Below the pieces are notes generated by a model. The model ran no database searches and was not told the origin of the DNA. It saw only the letters and a program-made list of their open reading frames with translations. 58,868 bases of DNA from positions 1 to 58,868 of the forward strand of contig DATLFN010000008.1 in NCBI GenBank assembly GCA_035540975.1, given 5' to 3'. Below, piece by piece: positions 1 to 8,445 of this stretch (positions are counted from its first letter, which is position 1; the number at the start of each line of letters is the position of its first letter). Both the position numbers and the translations under genes were made by a program. Origin of the DNA: Acidimicrobiales bacterium (GTDB taxonomy: Bacteria; Actinomycetota; Acidimicrobiia; Acidimicrobiales; GCA-2861595).

Positions 1-160
1 GGGCCTGCTCGGCCGCCCGCAGGTCGGCGTGGGCCCTGGCGGTGATCTCGGCGCCGGCGTCGACGCTCACAGGCGGGGAGTTCATGACGACGGCGGCGGT
101 GCCGGTGCCACCGAGGGCGACGGCGACGGCGGCGGCGGCGACGGAGCTGATGCTGAACAT
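1..160 (-). CDS. Secreted protein, N-terminal part (cut by left edge)
   Basis: An open frame starts at an ATG (160-158) with a strong upstream AAGGAG about 10 bases away (171-176) and runs off the left edge. The visible ~53 residues begin MFSISSVAAAAVAVALGG, an alanine/valine-rich hydrophobic stretch typical of a Sec signal peptide, then continue hydrophilic and alanine/glutamate-rich (ITARAHADLRAAEQA). The mature protein and its family cannot be seen. The strong ribosome binding site and the signal peptide support a real gene; function is unknown. Confidence 0.6.
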   Translation of the reverse strand, partial: MFSISSVAAAAVAVALGGTGTAAVVMNSPPVSVDAGAEITARAHADLRAAEQA

Positions 161-622
161 TTCGAGGCTCTCCTTGGAGTCGGCGCCGGCCCCGGGGTGG
201 AGCCGGCGGGCGTTGGTCGGAGGACTGATCGCCCGGACGCCCCCGCTCCGTCGCGCCGACCGTCGCTTCGAGCGGCTGGTGGTGCGACCCGCAGGGATGT
301 CATCCGCTCGGGTGGCGCCGCCGGCGCGGCGGATGGCACGACAACGCTCGCCGGGGAGCCCGGAGCGTTCCGCCGGCTTCGTCGCGGCGCGCCCGGCAAC
401 GCTCCGGGTCACGTCGGTCCCACCGGGGGGCAGCACCACCAAACGGCGCGAACCCTGTCAAGGCCGACGGGAGGTGTGCCGAAGAACTGAGTAGCCAGGC
501 TGGTCCGACAAGAGCACCCCGGTCGTGAGACCGGTCCGCAAAGCCACGGGACTCATCGAGTCAGCCGAGCCGCCGAAGTCAGCCGGTCCTGGATTCCAGC
601 CTCACGGAAGAAGGGACCTCCC
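161..622. other. Intergenic region, no gene seen
   Basis: Divergent space between the left-edge secreted protein and the zincin gene. Open frames here are low-complexity arginine/alanine/proline translations typical of non-coding GC-rich DNA. It presumably holds both promoters, but I see no convincing -10/-35 pair, repeat or RNA. Confidence 0.5.
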
Positions 623-1177
623 ATGCGCTCCTGCCGTTCCGCCGCCTTTGCCGCGGTCGCCGCCTCCGCAGCACTCGCCGCCGCTCTCGCCTTCGCCGCC
701 GCCCCCGGTCGTGCGGCCGCATCGCCGTCGTTCGCCCACTGGGCGGAGCGGTCGCTGGTCGTGAGCGACCGCACCGGCGATCCCGGGTGGCAGCAGGCCA
801 CCCGCCAGGCCGTGGACACCTGGAACGCGGTCGGCGCCGACGTGCGGCTCTCCTGGACGGAGGGCGGCATCGGCTGTGAGCCCGAGGGTCCGATCATCCC
901 CGTGTGCCGCGATCTGCTGCCCGCCGGCTGGAGGGGCGCCGCCGCCCTCCACAGCGCGCCCGACGGCCACCTGGGCGGAGCTCGCATCCGTTTCGACGCG
1001 GACCGCACGTTCACCCAGGCGCAGAAGGACAACCTCGCCTGCCACGAGATCGGCCACGCTCTCGGGCTCGGGCACTCCGGGTCGAGCGCGTCGTGCCTCA
1101 CGCAAGGCTCGGAGACGGCCGCTCCCGACGCCGCCGACGCGGCGAGCCTTCGGGCCAGCTACGCCCACGCCGGCTGA
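623..1177 (+). CDS. Secreted zinc metalloprotease (matrixin-like zincin)
   Basis: A 184-residue protein with an N-terminal signal peptide (about residues 1-32, ending near AAPGRAAA) and one catalytic zinc motif, HEIGHALGLGHS, at about residues 141-152. This is the HExxHxxGxxH signature of metzincins such as M10A matrixins, with three histidine zinc ligands and a catalytic Glu. The region before it (DTWNAVGADVRLSW) resembles the beta-strand part of small matrixin catalytic domains. No propeptide cysteine switch or extra domain is visible. The start is backed by a purine-rich GAAGAAGGGA shortly upstream. It likely acts outside the cell on proteins or peptides; substrate unknown. Confidence 0.75.
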   Translation: MRSCRSAAFAAVAASAALAAALAFAAAPGRAAASPSFAHWAERSLVVSDRTGDPGWQQATRQAVDTWNAVGADVRLSWTEGGIGCEPEGPIIPVCRDLLPAGWRGAAALHSAPDGHLGGARIRFDADRTFTQAQKDNLACHEIGHALGLGHSGSSASCLTQGSETAAPDAADAASLRASYAHAG

Positions 1178-1388
1178 CGTGGCTCGGCCGCTCGGGGCGC
1201 AACCGGTCGGCGAGGGGCGAAGGTCCCGGCCAGCCGGGACGAGCGGCCCTGTCACCGGGGCGAGGACGCATGGACCATCGATGGCATGGAGACCGGCTCC
1301 CGTAGCGTGAGCGCTGAGGTCGCCGGCAGGGGAAGTGACCGACCCGATCGAGACGGCCTGGCGCTCGTCATGTCCGCCTTGGGCGACC

Positions 1389-1574
1389 GTCGCCGTCCTG
1401 GCGAGCGAGAACTCGTCGTTCCATGTCGTGGGCACGATCTTCGACGCGATCTTCAAGGAGGGCAGCTACGTCCTCCGGCCCGGGGCGGGCACAGGTGGCT
1501 CCCAGGCGCTGGACCTCCAGCCGTCGCAGGGCGGCTTCGTGGAGTTCACGCTCGACGAAGCTGGCCTCTACCCG
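1389..1574 (+). pseudogene. Multicopper oxidase / NirK-type C-terminal fragment
   Basis: About 60 codons read NSSFHVVGTIFDAIFKEG, then GGSQALDLQPSQGGFVEF and end near AGLYP. This is a characteristic stretch of the C-terminal cupredoxin domain of bacterial multicopper oxidases and copper nitrite reductases, where SSFHV carries a copper-ligand histidine. After LYP the expected VTHKF continuation is absent and the frame drifts into unrelated arginine-rich translation; no upstream cupredoxin domain is present. It is therefore a relic rather than a functional enzyme. It lies beside a second relic, a response regulator on the opposite strand, so this short segment looks like a degraded accessory block. 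Confidence 0.7.
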
Positions 1575-1654
1575 AGGCGCCGTCCTCCAGGGACGTCTGG
1601 CACCATGGAACCGGCACCATGGTGTCGATTCCTGTGCCAGACGCGCTCCGCCGG

Positions 1655-2165
1655 CTGAAGGATGACCGCGCGGACCGTGCTGCGCGTGGCGTGGGGCTCA
1701 CCGAGCTTGCGCTGGAGCTTCACCATGGTGACCCACGGTGCGCCCGTCGGCGGCGAGGGAGGACCTCGAGCACGGCGAACTACTTGGGCGCCCGCGCCAG
1801 GTCGCGGCCGGCGCGCGGGCCGTGCGTCGCCCGGGGTCGAGCTCCACGTCGCCCGCCCGCAGGACGGGGGGCGGGGGGCGGGCGGCGGCGAGCGAGCGGA
1901 CCGGCGCCACCAGCTCGGGGAAGGCGAAGGGCTTGGGGAGGTAGTCGTCGGCCCCCAGGCTCAGGCCTTCGACGCGATCGTCCACTGCGCTCGACGCAGT
2001 GAGCATGAGGATGCGGGCACTGCGGCCCCCGTCGACGAGGGCCCGACCACACGTCGTCGCCGTGCATCTCCGGGAGGTCCCGGTCCAGCACCACACGTCG
2101 TAGGTGTCGACCATGGCCTTGTCGAGGGCCTCGTGCCCGTCGATCGCGTGGCCGATGGCCGCTAC
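1655..2165 (-). pseudogene. Decayed OmpR-family response regulator
   Basis: Reading the minus strand and switching frames gives [18 protein letters not shown], then [15 protein letters not shown], then [18 protein letters not shown], then [17 protein letters not shown], then a linker and FAVLEVL, and finally [12 protein letters not shown]. These are successive parts of a receiver domain (phospho-acceptor Asp in VVLDRDLP, Lys in PKPF) and an OmpR winged helix. They sit in at least two frames, with an in-frame TAG before FAVLEVL, the first ~20 residues missing, and about 30 residues deleted before TMVKL. No single frame can encode it. The start of the relic touches the stop of the ATP-binding protein gene upstream. 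Confidence 0.7.
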
Positions 2166-2626
2166 GTCTCGGCGGGCGGGGCGAGGCGGTCCAGAGGCGT
2201 GCCCGGGACCAGGTCGAGCGTCTTGACCAGGTGGACGATGGTTCCCTCCTCCGGCTGGGACGTGAAGTTGATCGAGTCCACCAGCGCGTGCATGAGGCTG
2301 ATGCCTCGACCACGCGGCGAGTCCGCCGCGACGGGAACAGCGGACAGCGACATGACGTCGAACCCCCGGCCCGTGTCGATGACGCGGACCTCGCACCTGC
2401 GACCGTCGACCTGCAGCCTGACCTCGTACTGGTCGTCCGCCTCGGAATGATCGACGACGTTCGTGCACGCCTCGCTCAGTGCGATGCGGATGTCCTCGGC
2501 ACACGCCTCGGTGACACCGAGGCGCATGAGCGACAGGACGGCCACGTCCCTGACGATGCCGACGGTCTCGGCCTCACGAGGAAGGCACAGCGCGATTTCG
2601 ATCTCCAACGTGCCCTCCTCCGTCAC
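2162..2626 (-). CDS. ATP-binding anti-sigma/RsbW-like serine kinase
   Basis: A 154-residue single HATPase_c domain of the RsbW/SpoIIAB type. The N box is [12 protein letters not shown] (about residues 49-60), the G1 box DTGRGFD (about 88-94) and the G2 box [13 protein letters not shown] (about 107-119). Such proteins phosphorylate anti-sigma antagonists and/or hold stress sigma factors. The GTG start at 2626 is chosen because GGGAGCGAGG lies directly upstream and the conserved domain begins right after; the frame is open further upstream but without conserved sequence. It is divergent from the glyoxalase gene. A SpoIIE-type phosphatase lies about 4.2 kb away, but no sigma factor or STAS antagonist gene is in the window. 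Confidence 0.75.
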   Translation of the reverse strand: MTEEGTLEIEIALCLPREAETVGIVRDVAVLSLMRLGVTEACAEDIRIALSEACTNVVDHSEADDQYEVRLQVDGRRCEVRVIDTGRGFDVMSLSAVPVAADSPRGRGISLMHALVDSINFTSQPEEGTIVHLVKTLDLVPGTPLDRLAPPAET

Positions 2627-2824
2627 CCTCGCTCCCGCCCACCGGATGGTGGAACCGGACTTCGCCTCCACGATCGAGAAGAACCATCCGGCGGTGGATG
2701 ACGGACCGACCATCGCCGCGCACCATCGCGTCGGCCGTACCGCCCCGTCCAGGCGTGGTGCGGCGCGAGGCTGGATGACGTCTCGCCACGTGACCCTAGC
2801 CACGTCGGAGCGTTGGGAGGAACG

Positions 2825-3214
2825 ATGGAAGCCATCTTTCGGAGGGTCGTACCCATCCTGCGGGTCTTCGACGTCGGCAAGGCGCGCCAGTTCTATGTCG
2901 ACTACCTCGGCTTCACCGTGGACTGGGAGCACCGATTCAGCCAGGACGCTCCGCTCTACATGCAGGTGTCCAGAGGCGGCCTCGTCCTGCACCTCTCGGA
3001 GCACCACGGCGACGGCACCCCGGGGTCAGCCGTCTACATCGAGACCTCCGGTGTCCGCTCCTACCACGCCGAGCTGGCTGCCAAGGACTACGGGTATCTC
3101 CGGCCCGGCGTCGGTGTGGACGAGATCGGGACGTGCATGACGCTGCTCGACCCCTTCCGCAACACCCTCAGGTTGAACGAGCCACCGGGCAACCCCGGCG
3201 GGACGAGCGGCTAG
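2825..3214 (+). CDS. Glyoxalase/bleomycin-resistance (VOC) superfamily protein
   Basis: A 129-residue VOC-fold protein. RVVPILRVFDVGKARQFYVDYLG at the N terminus is the first beta-alpha-beta motif of the bleomycin-resistance/glyoxalase superfamily, and the C-terminal half (CMTLLDPFRNTLRLNE) is the second. Small proteins of this type bind drugs or isomerise or cleave small molecules; the ligand cannot be deduced. The ATG at 2825 follows GGGAGG at a good distance; a TTG 12 bases upstream would also be in frame but lies inside the ribosome binding site. It stands alone, divergent from the RsbW-like gene. Confidence 0.75.
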   Translation: MEAIFRRVVPILRVFDVGKARQFYVDYLGFTVDWEHRFSQDAPLYMQVSRGGLVLHLSEHHGDGTPGSAVYIETSGVRSYHAELAAKDYGYLRPGVGVDEIGTCMTLLDPFRNTLRLNEPPGNPGGTSG

Positions 3215-3432
3215 GCCGGCCGACGGGACGGTGTTCCGCCCGCCACAGGGCGCTCGCGGTGGTTCGACGGGGCGGACAGCGCGCAACCCACCTTGTCGTC
3301 GCGACGGAGCAGCCAGTTGCTCACCGCCAGGACCTCGCACCCGGCGTAGCCGCGCACGGCGGCGACGATCAGAAGCGTGCAGGGACAGGCGTGGCCGTGC
3401 TCATGGCCGGAGCGTGCCGCCTCGCGGGCCAT
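3211..3432 (-). CDS. Uncharacterised small protein or remnant
   Basis: A 73-codon frame whose middle part (LLIVAAVRGYAGCEVLAVSN, then WLLRRDDKVGC) has a protein-like composition unlike the surrounding arginine/proline-rich translations. The N terminus has a CPC motif and His residues; the C-terminal third looks random and overlaps the end of the VOC gene by 4 bases. There is no clear ribosome binding site. I do not recognise a family. It could be a short gene or the tail of a decayed one. Confidence 0.3.
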   Translation of the reverse strand: MAREAARSGHEHGHACPCTLLIVAAVRGYAGCEVLAVSNWLLRRDDKVGCALSAPSNHRERPVAGGTPSRRPA

Positions 3433-3501
3433 CCGCGGGGGCGGGACGTTCGTCGATCGCCTTGCGGGGCGGTGCGAAGCGGGACGGTTCTCAGGTGCTC
3501 G

Positions 3502-3693
3502 TCATGTGAGCAGCAGGATGAGCAGGATGATCAGCAGGACGCCGCCCACCCCGATCCCCGGCGTTCGGTACGACCCCCCGCCGTAGCCGAAGGCGCTGAG
3601 AAGGACGAGCACGAGCAGGACCACAAGGACGATCTCGATGAGCCCCATGAGCGTCCAGTTCCCAACGGCGCCCCCGCCGAACCGTGCTTTCAC
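3502..3693 (-). CDS. Small membrane protein with two hydrophobic helices
   Basis: A 63-residue protein with two strongly hydrophobic segments, MGLIEIVLVVLLVLVLLSAF (about 16-35) and VGGVLLIILLILLL (about 49-62), separated by a glycine-rich turn YGGGSYRTPGIG. This resembles small DUF3309-type proteins. The GTG at 3693 is preceded by GGAAGG at proper distance; an internal ATG at residue 16 is possible but has no comparable site. Function is unknown; such peptides are often stress-induced envelope proteins. Confidence 0.6.
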   Translation of the reverse strand: MKARFGGGAVGNWTLMGLIEIVLVVLLVLVLLSAFGYGGGSYRTPGIGVGGVLLIILLILLLT

Positions 3694-4074
3694 TTCCGCC
3701 TTCCCTCAGCAAGCCGCTCTTCTCACACGGTGACCAGGCGCCGGACGACCCTTGGCGCCGACCGTGGCGCCGCAGGTCAGCGAGCGGTCAGCTGAAGTGG
3801 CCCCAAGATCGCGACGACAGGTCGGTTGATGAGGGCCACCGACCGACGCTCCGAGCAACGGGCCTCCAGGCGCACGTCCAACGACCCGAACGGCGGTGGG
3901 CGGAGCGCGATGACCGTGTCGCTCGGCGGGCAACCTCCGGCGCCGAGGGACGCCCGACCGTCCTCACCGCGGCCTGGCTGGTTGAGCCAGGCGCCGGTCG
4001 AGCGACGCGACGCTCGTACGGAACTCCTCGCCCGGCATGTCCTACGCCGGGCACTGGGACAGACTGGACACACG
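3694..4074. other. Intergenic region before LuxR gene
   Basis: This 381-base stretch separates the small membrane protein gene and the LuxR regulator. The frame of the regulator stays open through it, but the upstream translation is arginine/serine/proline-rich without domain character, so I treat it as non-coding. No promoter or repeat was recognised. Confidence 0.4.
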
Positions 4075-5697
4075 ATGACCTCGCCGTTGGAACGGGCGCT
4101 CGACGCCACCGCCCGCCGGTCGTGGGCCGACGCCTGCGCCGGCTTCGCGGAGGCGCAGGCGGGTGGGGCGCTGGGTGGCGACGACCTCGAGCGGTACGCC
4201 GTCGCCGCCTACCTCGCCGGGCGCGACGACGACTGCACCCGGGCGTGGGAGGCGGCCCACCGGGCCGCGGTCGACGCCGGCGACCCAGGCGAGGCGGCCC
4301 GGCGGGCCGTCCTCCTCGCCCTGTGTCTCGTGCTCCGCGGCCAGATGGCGCACGCCGGGGGCTGGCTGGCCCGGGCGGAGACGCTGGCCGCCGAGGCGGG
4401 CAACGGCGCGGCGACCGGGTACGTCCTCGTGCCCCGCCTCCTCGCCGCCCTCGATCACGACCCGGCCGCGTCCGCTTCCCTCGCCGAGGAGGCGATCGCC
4501 ATCGCCCGCCGGTGTGGCGACGCCGACCTCGCCGCCCTCGGCATCCTCGGCCACGGCCAGGCGCTGCTCGCCACCGGCGACACGCGGCGGGGCACCGCCC
4601 GCCTCGACGAGGTGATGGTGTCGGTCACCGCTGGCGAGGTGGGCCCCGTCGTCGCCGGCATCGTTTACTGCGCGGTGATCATCGAGTGCCTCCGCCTGTT
4701 CGACCTGGCCCGGGCGTCGGAGTGGACCGCCGCGCTCGGCGACTGGTGCGACGCCCAGACCGGTCTCGTCCCGTACCGCGGCCAGTGCCTCGTGCACCGC
4801 TCCCAGCTCGACCAGGTCGCCGGGCGATGGGCCGACGCCGCCGCCGCCGCCGAGCTCGCCTGTCGTCACCTGGCCGACCCGACTCATCCCGCCCTCGGGC
4901 TCGCCCACTACCAGGCGGGCGAGCTGCATCGCCTCCATGGAGATCTCGACCGGGCCGCGGCCGAGTACCGCGCCGCCGGCCGCCACGGCCACGATCCCGT
5001 CCCCGGCCTCGCCCTTCTCGAATTGGCCCAGGGCGACGCCGGGGCGGCGGCGAGGACCGTCGCCCGCGCCCTGCAGGAGCGGCGCTCCGGCCTGGAGCGG
5101 GCACCGCTGTTGGCCGCCGCCGTCGAGATCCACCGGGCCGCCGGCGACGTCTCCGGGGCCCGGGCCGCCGCTGACGAGCTGGCCTCGCTCGCTTCGTTCG
5201 CGTCTTCGCCCGTACTCAGCGCCATGGCCGCCCACGCCCGCGGCTGCGCGCTGGCCGCCGAGGGCGACGCCGCCGGGGGGCTCAGCGAGCTGTGGGACGC
5301 GGCCCGGGCGTGGCAGGCGCTGCGTATGCCGTACGACGCCGCCCGCACCGCAGTCGAGATCGCCGCCGCCTGCGACGCCCTCGGCGACGGTGGCACGGCG
5401 TCGCTCGAGCGGGACAGCGCCCGGTCCACGTTCGTCGAGCTGGGCGCCCGCCTCGACCTCGAGCGCCTGGTCGCCGATGCCACACCGACGCCGACGCCGT
5501 CGGTGCTGTCGCAACGCGAGCGCGAGGTGCTCGCCCTGCTGGCCGCCGGGAGGACGAACCGCGAGATCGCCGAAGCGCTCGTGATCAGCCCCCATACCGC
5601 CGGCCGCCACGTCGAGAACATCTTCGCCAAGCTCAGCGTCACCACCCGCGCCGCCGCCACCGCCCGCGCCTACGAGGACGGCCTGCTCAGCCCGTAG
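4075..5697 (+). CDS. LuxR-family transcriptional regulator with TPR-like repeats
   Basis: A 540-residue protein. Residues ~1-470 are alanine-rich helical repeats of tetratricopeptide character (repeated units such as ARRAVLLALCLVLRGQ and LAHYQAGELHRLHGDLDRAA). The C terminus (about 478-535, LSQREREVLALLAAG, then TNREIAEALVISPHTAGRHV) is a LuxR/GerE helix-turn-helix. No P-loop ATPase domain is present, so it is shorter than MalT/LAL regulators. The ATG at 4075 is chosen because the helical repeats begin there; the ribosome binding site is weak. The signal is unknown. It precedes a SnoaL-like relic and a methyltransferase on the same strand, which it may control. Confidence 0.75.
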   Translation: MTSPLERALDATARRSWADACAGFAEAQAGGALGGDDLERYAVAAYLAGRDDDCTRAWEAAHRAAVDAGDPGEAARRAVLLALCLVLRGQMAHAGGWLARAETLAAEAGNGAATGYVLVPRLLAALDHDPAASASLAEEAIAIARRCGDADLAALGILGHGQALLATGDTRRGTARLDEVMVSVTAGEVGPVVAGIVYCAVIIECLRLFDLARASEWTAALGDWCDAQTGLVPYRGQCLVHRSQLDQVAGRWADAAAAAELACRHLADPTHPALGLAHYQAGELHRLHGDLDRAAAEYRAAGRHGHDPVPGLALLELAQGDAGAAARTVARALQERRSGLERAPLLAAAVEIHRAAGDVSGARAAADELASLASFASSPVLSAMAAHARGCALAAEGDAAGGLSELWDAARAWQALRMPYDAARTAVEIAAACDALGDGGTASLERDSARSTFVELGARLDLERLVADATPTPTPSVLSQREREVLALLAAGRTNREIAEALVISPHTAGRHVENIFAKLSVTTRAAATARAYEDGLLSP

Positions 5698-5778
5698 GGC
5701 GTTCGCCCCATCCGTAAATCGGCACAAATGGGGGACGCGGGCGATGTCTCGACGAAGTCCCGCTCGTACCGTGACACC

Positions 5779-5985
5779 ATGGCCACCGCAACCAGCACCG
5801 GGCGACGGTGGAGCGCCAACATCGAGACCCAGCAGACAGCGAGCGGGACCGTCACCGCCCTTCGGCTCCACGTCTGCGAAGTCATCGACGGCCGCATCAC
5901 GGCGGTGACCACGTACTGCAACGGCGGTTGGGACGCCTCGCGGCGCGCCCGCCACGCGGCCGAGGCCCCCATGCTCCGGCCCTGA
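5779..5985 (+). pseudogene. Truncated SnoaL/NTF2-like protein
   Basis: A 68-codon frame. The second half, VTALRLHVCEVIDGRITAVTTYCNG, then GWDASRRARHAAEAPMLRP, looks like the last strands and tail of an NTF2-like (SnoaL/ketosteroid isomerase) protein; the first half is short and low-complexity. A full SnoaL protein needs about 120-140 residues, so the N-terminal helices and first strands are missing, probably by internal deletion. It ends 14 bases before the methyltransferase start. It could still be expressed as a short peptide, but an enzymatic pocket is unlikely. Confidence 0.5.
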
Positions 5986-5999
5986 GAGAGGAGTACCCG

Positions 6000-6815
6000 A
6001 TGACCACCGTCTCCTACCGAGAGTTCACCGGCACGGCGGCCGAGAACTACGAGCGCCACTTCGTGCCCGCCATCGGCGTACCCGTCGCCGATCTCACCCT
6101 CGAGGCCGCCTCGCCACGTGCCGGCGAGCGCGTCCTCGACGTCGCCTGTGGCACCGGCGTCGTCGCCCGTCGCGCCGCCCACGCGGTGGGCCCGAGCGGG
6201 GCCGTGACCGGCCTCGACCTCGCCGCCGACATGATCGACGTCGCCCGCCGGGCGCCGGCCCCGGCCGAGCCCCGCATCGAGTGGCACGTCGGCGACGCCG
6301 CCTCCCTGCCGTTCCCCGACGCCTCCTACGACGTGGCCGTGTGCCAGATGGGCCTGATGTTCATGGCCGACAAGGAGGCGGCGGTCGCCGAGATGCGGCG
6401 CGTCCTCGCTGCTGGCGGGCGCGCCGTCGTCGTCACGCCGGGCGCCATCCAGCCCCCGTTCGAGATCATGGAGCGCGCCATCGTCGAGCACATCGGTGCC
6501 GACCTCGGCGCCTTCGTGAGGCTGGTGTTCTCGATGTACGACCCCGGCGCGGTCGCCGGGCTGCTCCGCCACGCCGGGCTCAACGACGTCAGCGCCTCGG
6601 TGACCACGGTCGAACTCCGGCTGCCGCCACCAAAGGAGTTCCTCTGGCAGTACATCAACATCACCCCGATGGCACCGATCGTCGCCGCCGCGCCGGAGGA
6701 GGCGAAGGCCGCCCTGGAACGTGTCGTGCTCCAGGGCTGGGCGCCGTTCGTGACCGGCGGCCGACTCGCCGGTCGCCAGCCCATGGTGGTCGCCGCCGGG
6801 CGCCGCCGACCGTGA
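6000..6815 (+). CDS. Class I SAM-dependent methyltransferase (UbiE-like)
   Basis: A 271-residue methyltransferase of the Methyltransf_11/UbiE type. Motif I is VLDVACGTGVVARRAA (about residues 42-57), motif II GAVTGLDLAADMIDVARR, motif III WHVGDAASLPFPDASYDV, followed by MRRVLAAGGRAVVVTPG. The C-terminal part probably binds the acceptor, which cannot be named from sequence. The ATG at 6000 has GAGAGGAG at the right distance; the frame is open upstream but without homologous sequence. It follows the SnoaL-like relic by 14 bases. Confidence 0.85.
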   Translation: MTTVSYREFTGTAAENYERHFVPAIGVPVADLTLEAASPRAGERVLDVACGTGVVARRAAHAVGPSGAVTGLDLAADMIDVARRAPAPAEPRIEWHVGDAASLPFPDASYDVAVCQMGLMFMADKEAAVAEMRRVLAAGGRAVVVTPGAIQPPFEIMERAIVEHIGADLGAFVRLVFSMYDPGAVAGLLRHAGLNDVSASVTTVELRLPPPKEFLWQYINITPMAPIVAAAPEEAKAALERVVLQGWAPFVTGGRLAGRQPMVVAAGRRRP

Positions 6816-6868
6816 CTCGCGCGGCCAGTCCGCTCAGCCGCGCCGCTTCCCGGACGCCAACGCACGGG

Positions 6869-8149
6869 CTATACGTCCAAGTGCTCGTCCACGACGAGGG
6901 CGAGGATGGCGACATCGTCGGACTGCCGGCCGCCCGACTCCTCCATCGCCGCCTCGAGGGCGTGGATGACGTCCTCGGCGCTGCCGCCGGCACCGGCCAG
7001 CGCCGCGGCGACGCCGGCCGCTCCGAACAGCTCCGTACCGACCCGCAGCTCGCTGAGGCCGTCGGTGTAGAACACCACGCAGTCCCCGGGTCCGAGTCGA
7101 ACGCTTCGCTCGACGAAGCTGGCGTCGGCCAGCAGGCCGACCGCTGTACCCGGCGCGCCCAACGACTGGATCCGCCGATCGGGCCTCCTGAGCAACGGGA
7201 GCGGGTGGCCGCCGGCGGACACGGTAAGGCGGTAGCCACCGCTCTGCGGTCGCAGCCGCCCGTACACCATGGTGCAAAAACGCATCCCGTCGTCCTCGTC
7301 GTCGAGCACGAGGGCGTCGTTGACCAGGGAGAGGACCTGGGCCGGCTCGGGGTGGTCGATGGCGGCCGCTCGAAGGGCGTAGCGGGCCGCGGTGGTGATG
7401 GAGGCGGCCGACGGCCCCTTTCCGCACACGTCGCCAATGGCGACGCCCCAGGAGCGACGGTGCAGCGGGAACACGTCGAAGAAGTCACCGCCGATCTCGG
7501 CGCCCCCCGCCGGCCGGTAACGGGCGGCGATGTCGATGCCCGGAATCGACGGCAACCGGGGTGGCAACAGCGAGTGCTGGAGCGCGGCAGCCAGCGACTC
7601 GGCCCGCCCACGGTCGGACTCGGCGTGGCGGCGCAACTCGGCTTCTGCCGCCATGAAGATGCGAGCGGACAGCCGCAACTCCAGTTCGTCCACGACCAGC
7701 CCGGCCAGCTGGCGCAGCACCTCGGCTTGGGCGGGGGTGAACGACCGCGGCTGCTTGTCGATGACGCACAGCGTGCCGAGGCTGTGGCCGTCGGAGGTGG
7801 TCAGCGGCGCGGCCGCGTAGAAGCGCAGGCCGAAGTCGCCGGCGACCAGCGGATTGGTGAGGGCGACCGGGTCCAGGGTGGCGTCTTCGAGGATGTAGGG
7901 CTCGCTCCGCACGATGGCGGACGAGCACAGCCCGGGATGGCGGGGGATCTGGTCCACGTCGATGCCGTGGCGAGACCTGAACCAGATGCGGTCCTCGTCG
8001 ACGATGCTGACGATGCTGATCGGGACGTCGAAGATGGACGACGCCAACGCGGTGATCCGGTCGAAGCTGCCATCGCCGGGTGGCTCGGCCACGTCGTAGC
8101 GACGGACAGCGGCGAGTCGCGCCGCCTCGCCCGGAGGATGGGTGCTGAC
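6869..8149 (-). CDS. GAF-domain SpoIIE-type PP2C serine phosphatase
   Basis: A 426-residue protein. Residues ~20-165 form a GAF sensor domain (FDVPISIVSIVDEDRIWFRS, then PLGTLCVIDKQPRSF-like). Residues ~195-420 form an RsbU/SpoIIE phosphatase with the metal-binding motifs GGDFFDVF, GDVCGKGPSA, FYTDGLSE and SDDVAILAL. Enzymes of this kind dephosphorylate STAS anti-sigma antagonists in partner-switching stress responses. Two starts are possible; the GTG at 8149 has AGGAG eight bases upstream and is preferred over the ATG at 8167, which contains that site within its own coding sequence. It may pair with the RsbW-like kinase at 2162-2626. Confidence 0.85.
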   Translation of the reverse strand, partial: VSTHPPGEAARLAAVRRYDVAEPPGDGSFDRITALASSIFDVPISIVSIVDEDRIWFRSRHGIDVDQIPRHPGLCSSAIVRSEPYILEDATLDPVALTNPLVAGDFGLRFYAAAPLTTSDGHSLGTLCVIDKQPRSFTPAQAEVLRQLAGLVVDELELRLSARIFMAAEAELRRHAESDRGRAESLAAALQHSLLPPRLPSIPGIDIAARYRPAGGAEIGGDFFDVFPLHRRSWGVAIGDVCGKGPSAASITTAARYALRAAAIDHPEPAQVLSLVNDALVLDDEDDGMRFCTMVYGRLRPQSGGYRLTVSAGGHPLPLLRRPDRRIQSLGAPGTAVGLLADASFVERSVRLGPGDCVVFYTDGLSELRVGTELFGAAGVAAALAGAGGSAEDVIHALEAAMEESGGRQSDDVAILALVVDEHLDV

Positions 8150-8372
8150 CGCCGCTTCTCCTGGCATCAGCGACCGATGCTACGGCGGCGGGCCGGAGTC
8201 CGCACAGCATCGGTTTGGTAACGCAGGGGCATTTGGACTCCGACCCCCAGCGTCTCTCGGGGCTGAACAGCCGCACCCACCGGAAGCGCGACGGCGAACC
8301 ATCGGCGGCTCACCGCCGCAGGCGCGCCGCCACTCCCACCTCGGATTCCGACAACGCGTAGAATCCAGGCTT

Positions 8373-8445
8373 GTCCTCGTAGCTCAGCGGAAACAGCACC
8401 GGCCTCCCGCGCCGGGTTAGGTAGGTTCAAGTCCTACCGAGGGCG
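8373..8445 (+). tRNA. tRNA with Arg-type body and CCC anticodon
   Basis: A 73-base cloverleaf: acceptor GTCCTCG/CGAGGGC (7 bp, one G-U), D arm GCTC..CAGC (13-22 mismatch), anticodon stem CCGGC/GCCGG, 7-base loop CTCCCGC, T stem GTAGG/CCTAC with loop TTCAAGT, discriminator G, no encoded CCA. The body and flanking stems match actinobacterial tRNA-Arg(CCG), whose loop is CTCCGGA, but here the anticodon at 8406-8408 reads CCC (codon GGG, Gly). The Arg-like scaffold and a Gly anticodon conflict, so the charged amino acid is uncertain. It may be a tRNA relic. Confidence 0.6.

Noticed and set aside
82-399. Long open frames near the left edge on both strands (e.g. 29-490 +, 82-399 -)
   Set aside because: The translation is low-complexity Gly/Ala/Pro/Arg; the real left-edge gene is a different minus-strand frame with a strong ribosome binding site.
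4042-5955. A 637-codon minus-strand frame across the LuxR gene
   Set aside because: It is the complementary frame of the well-supported LuxR regulator; translation is Gly/Val/Arg-rich without domains.
6281-8221. A 646-codon plus-strand frame spanning the methyltransferase and phosphatase
   Set aside because: Covers two confirmed genes in the wrong frame or strand; no domains.
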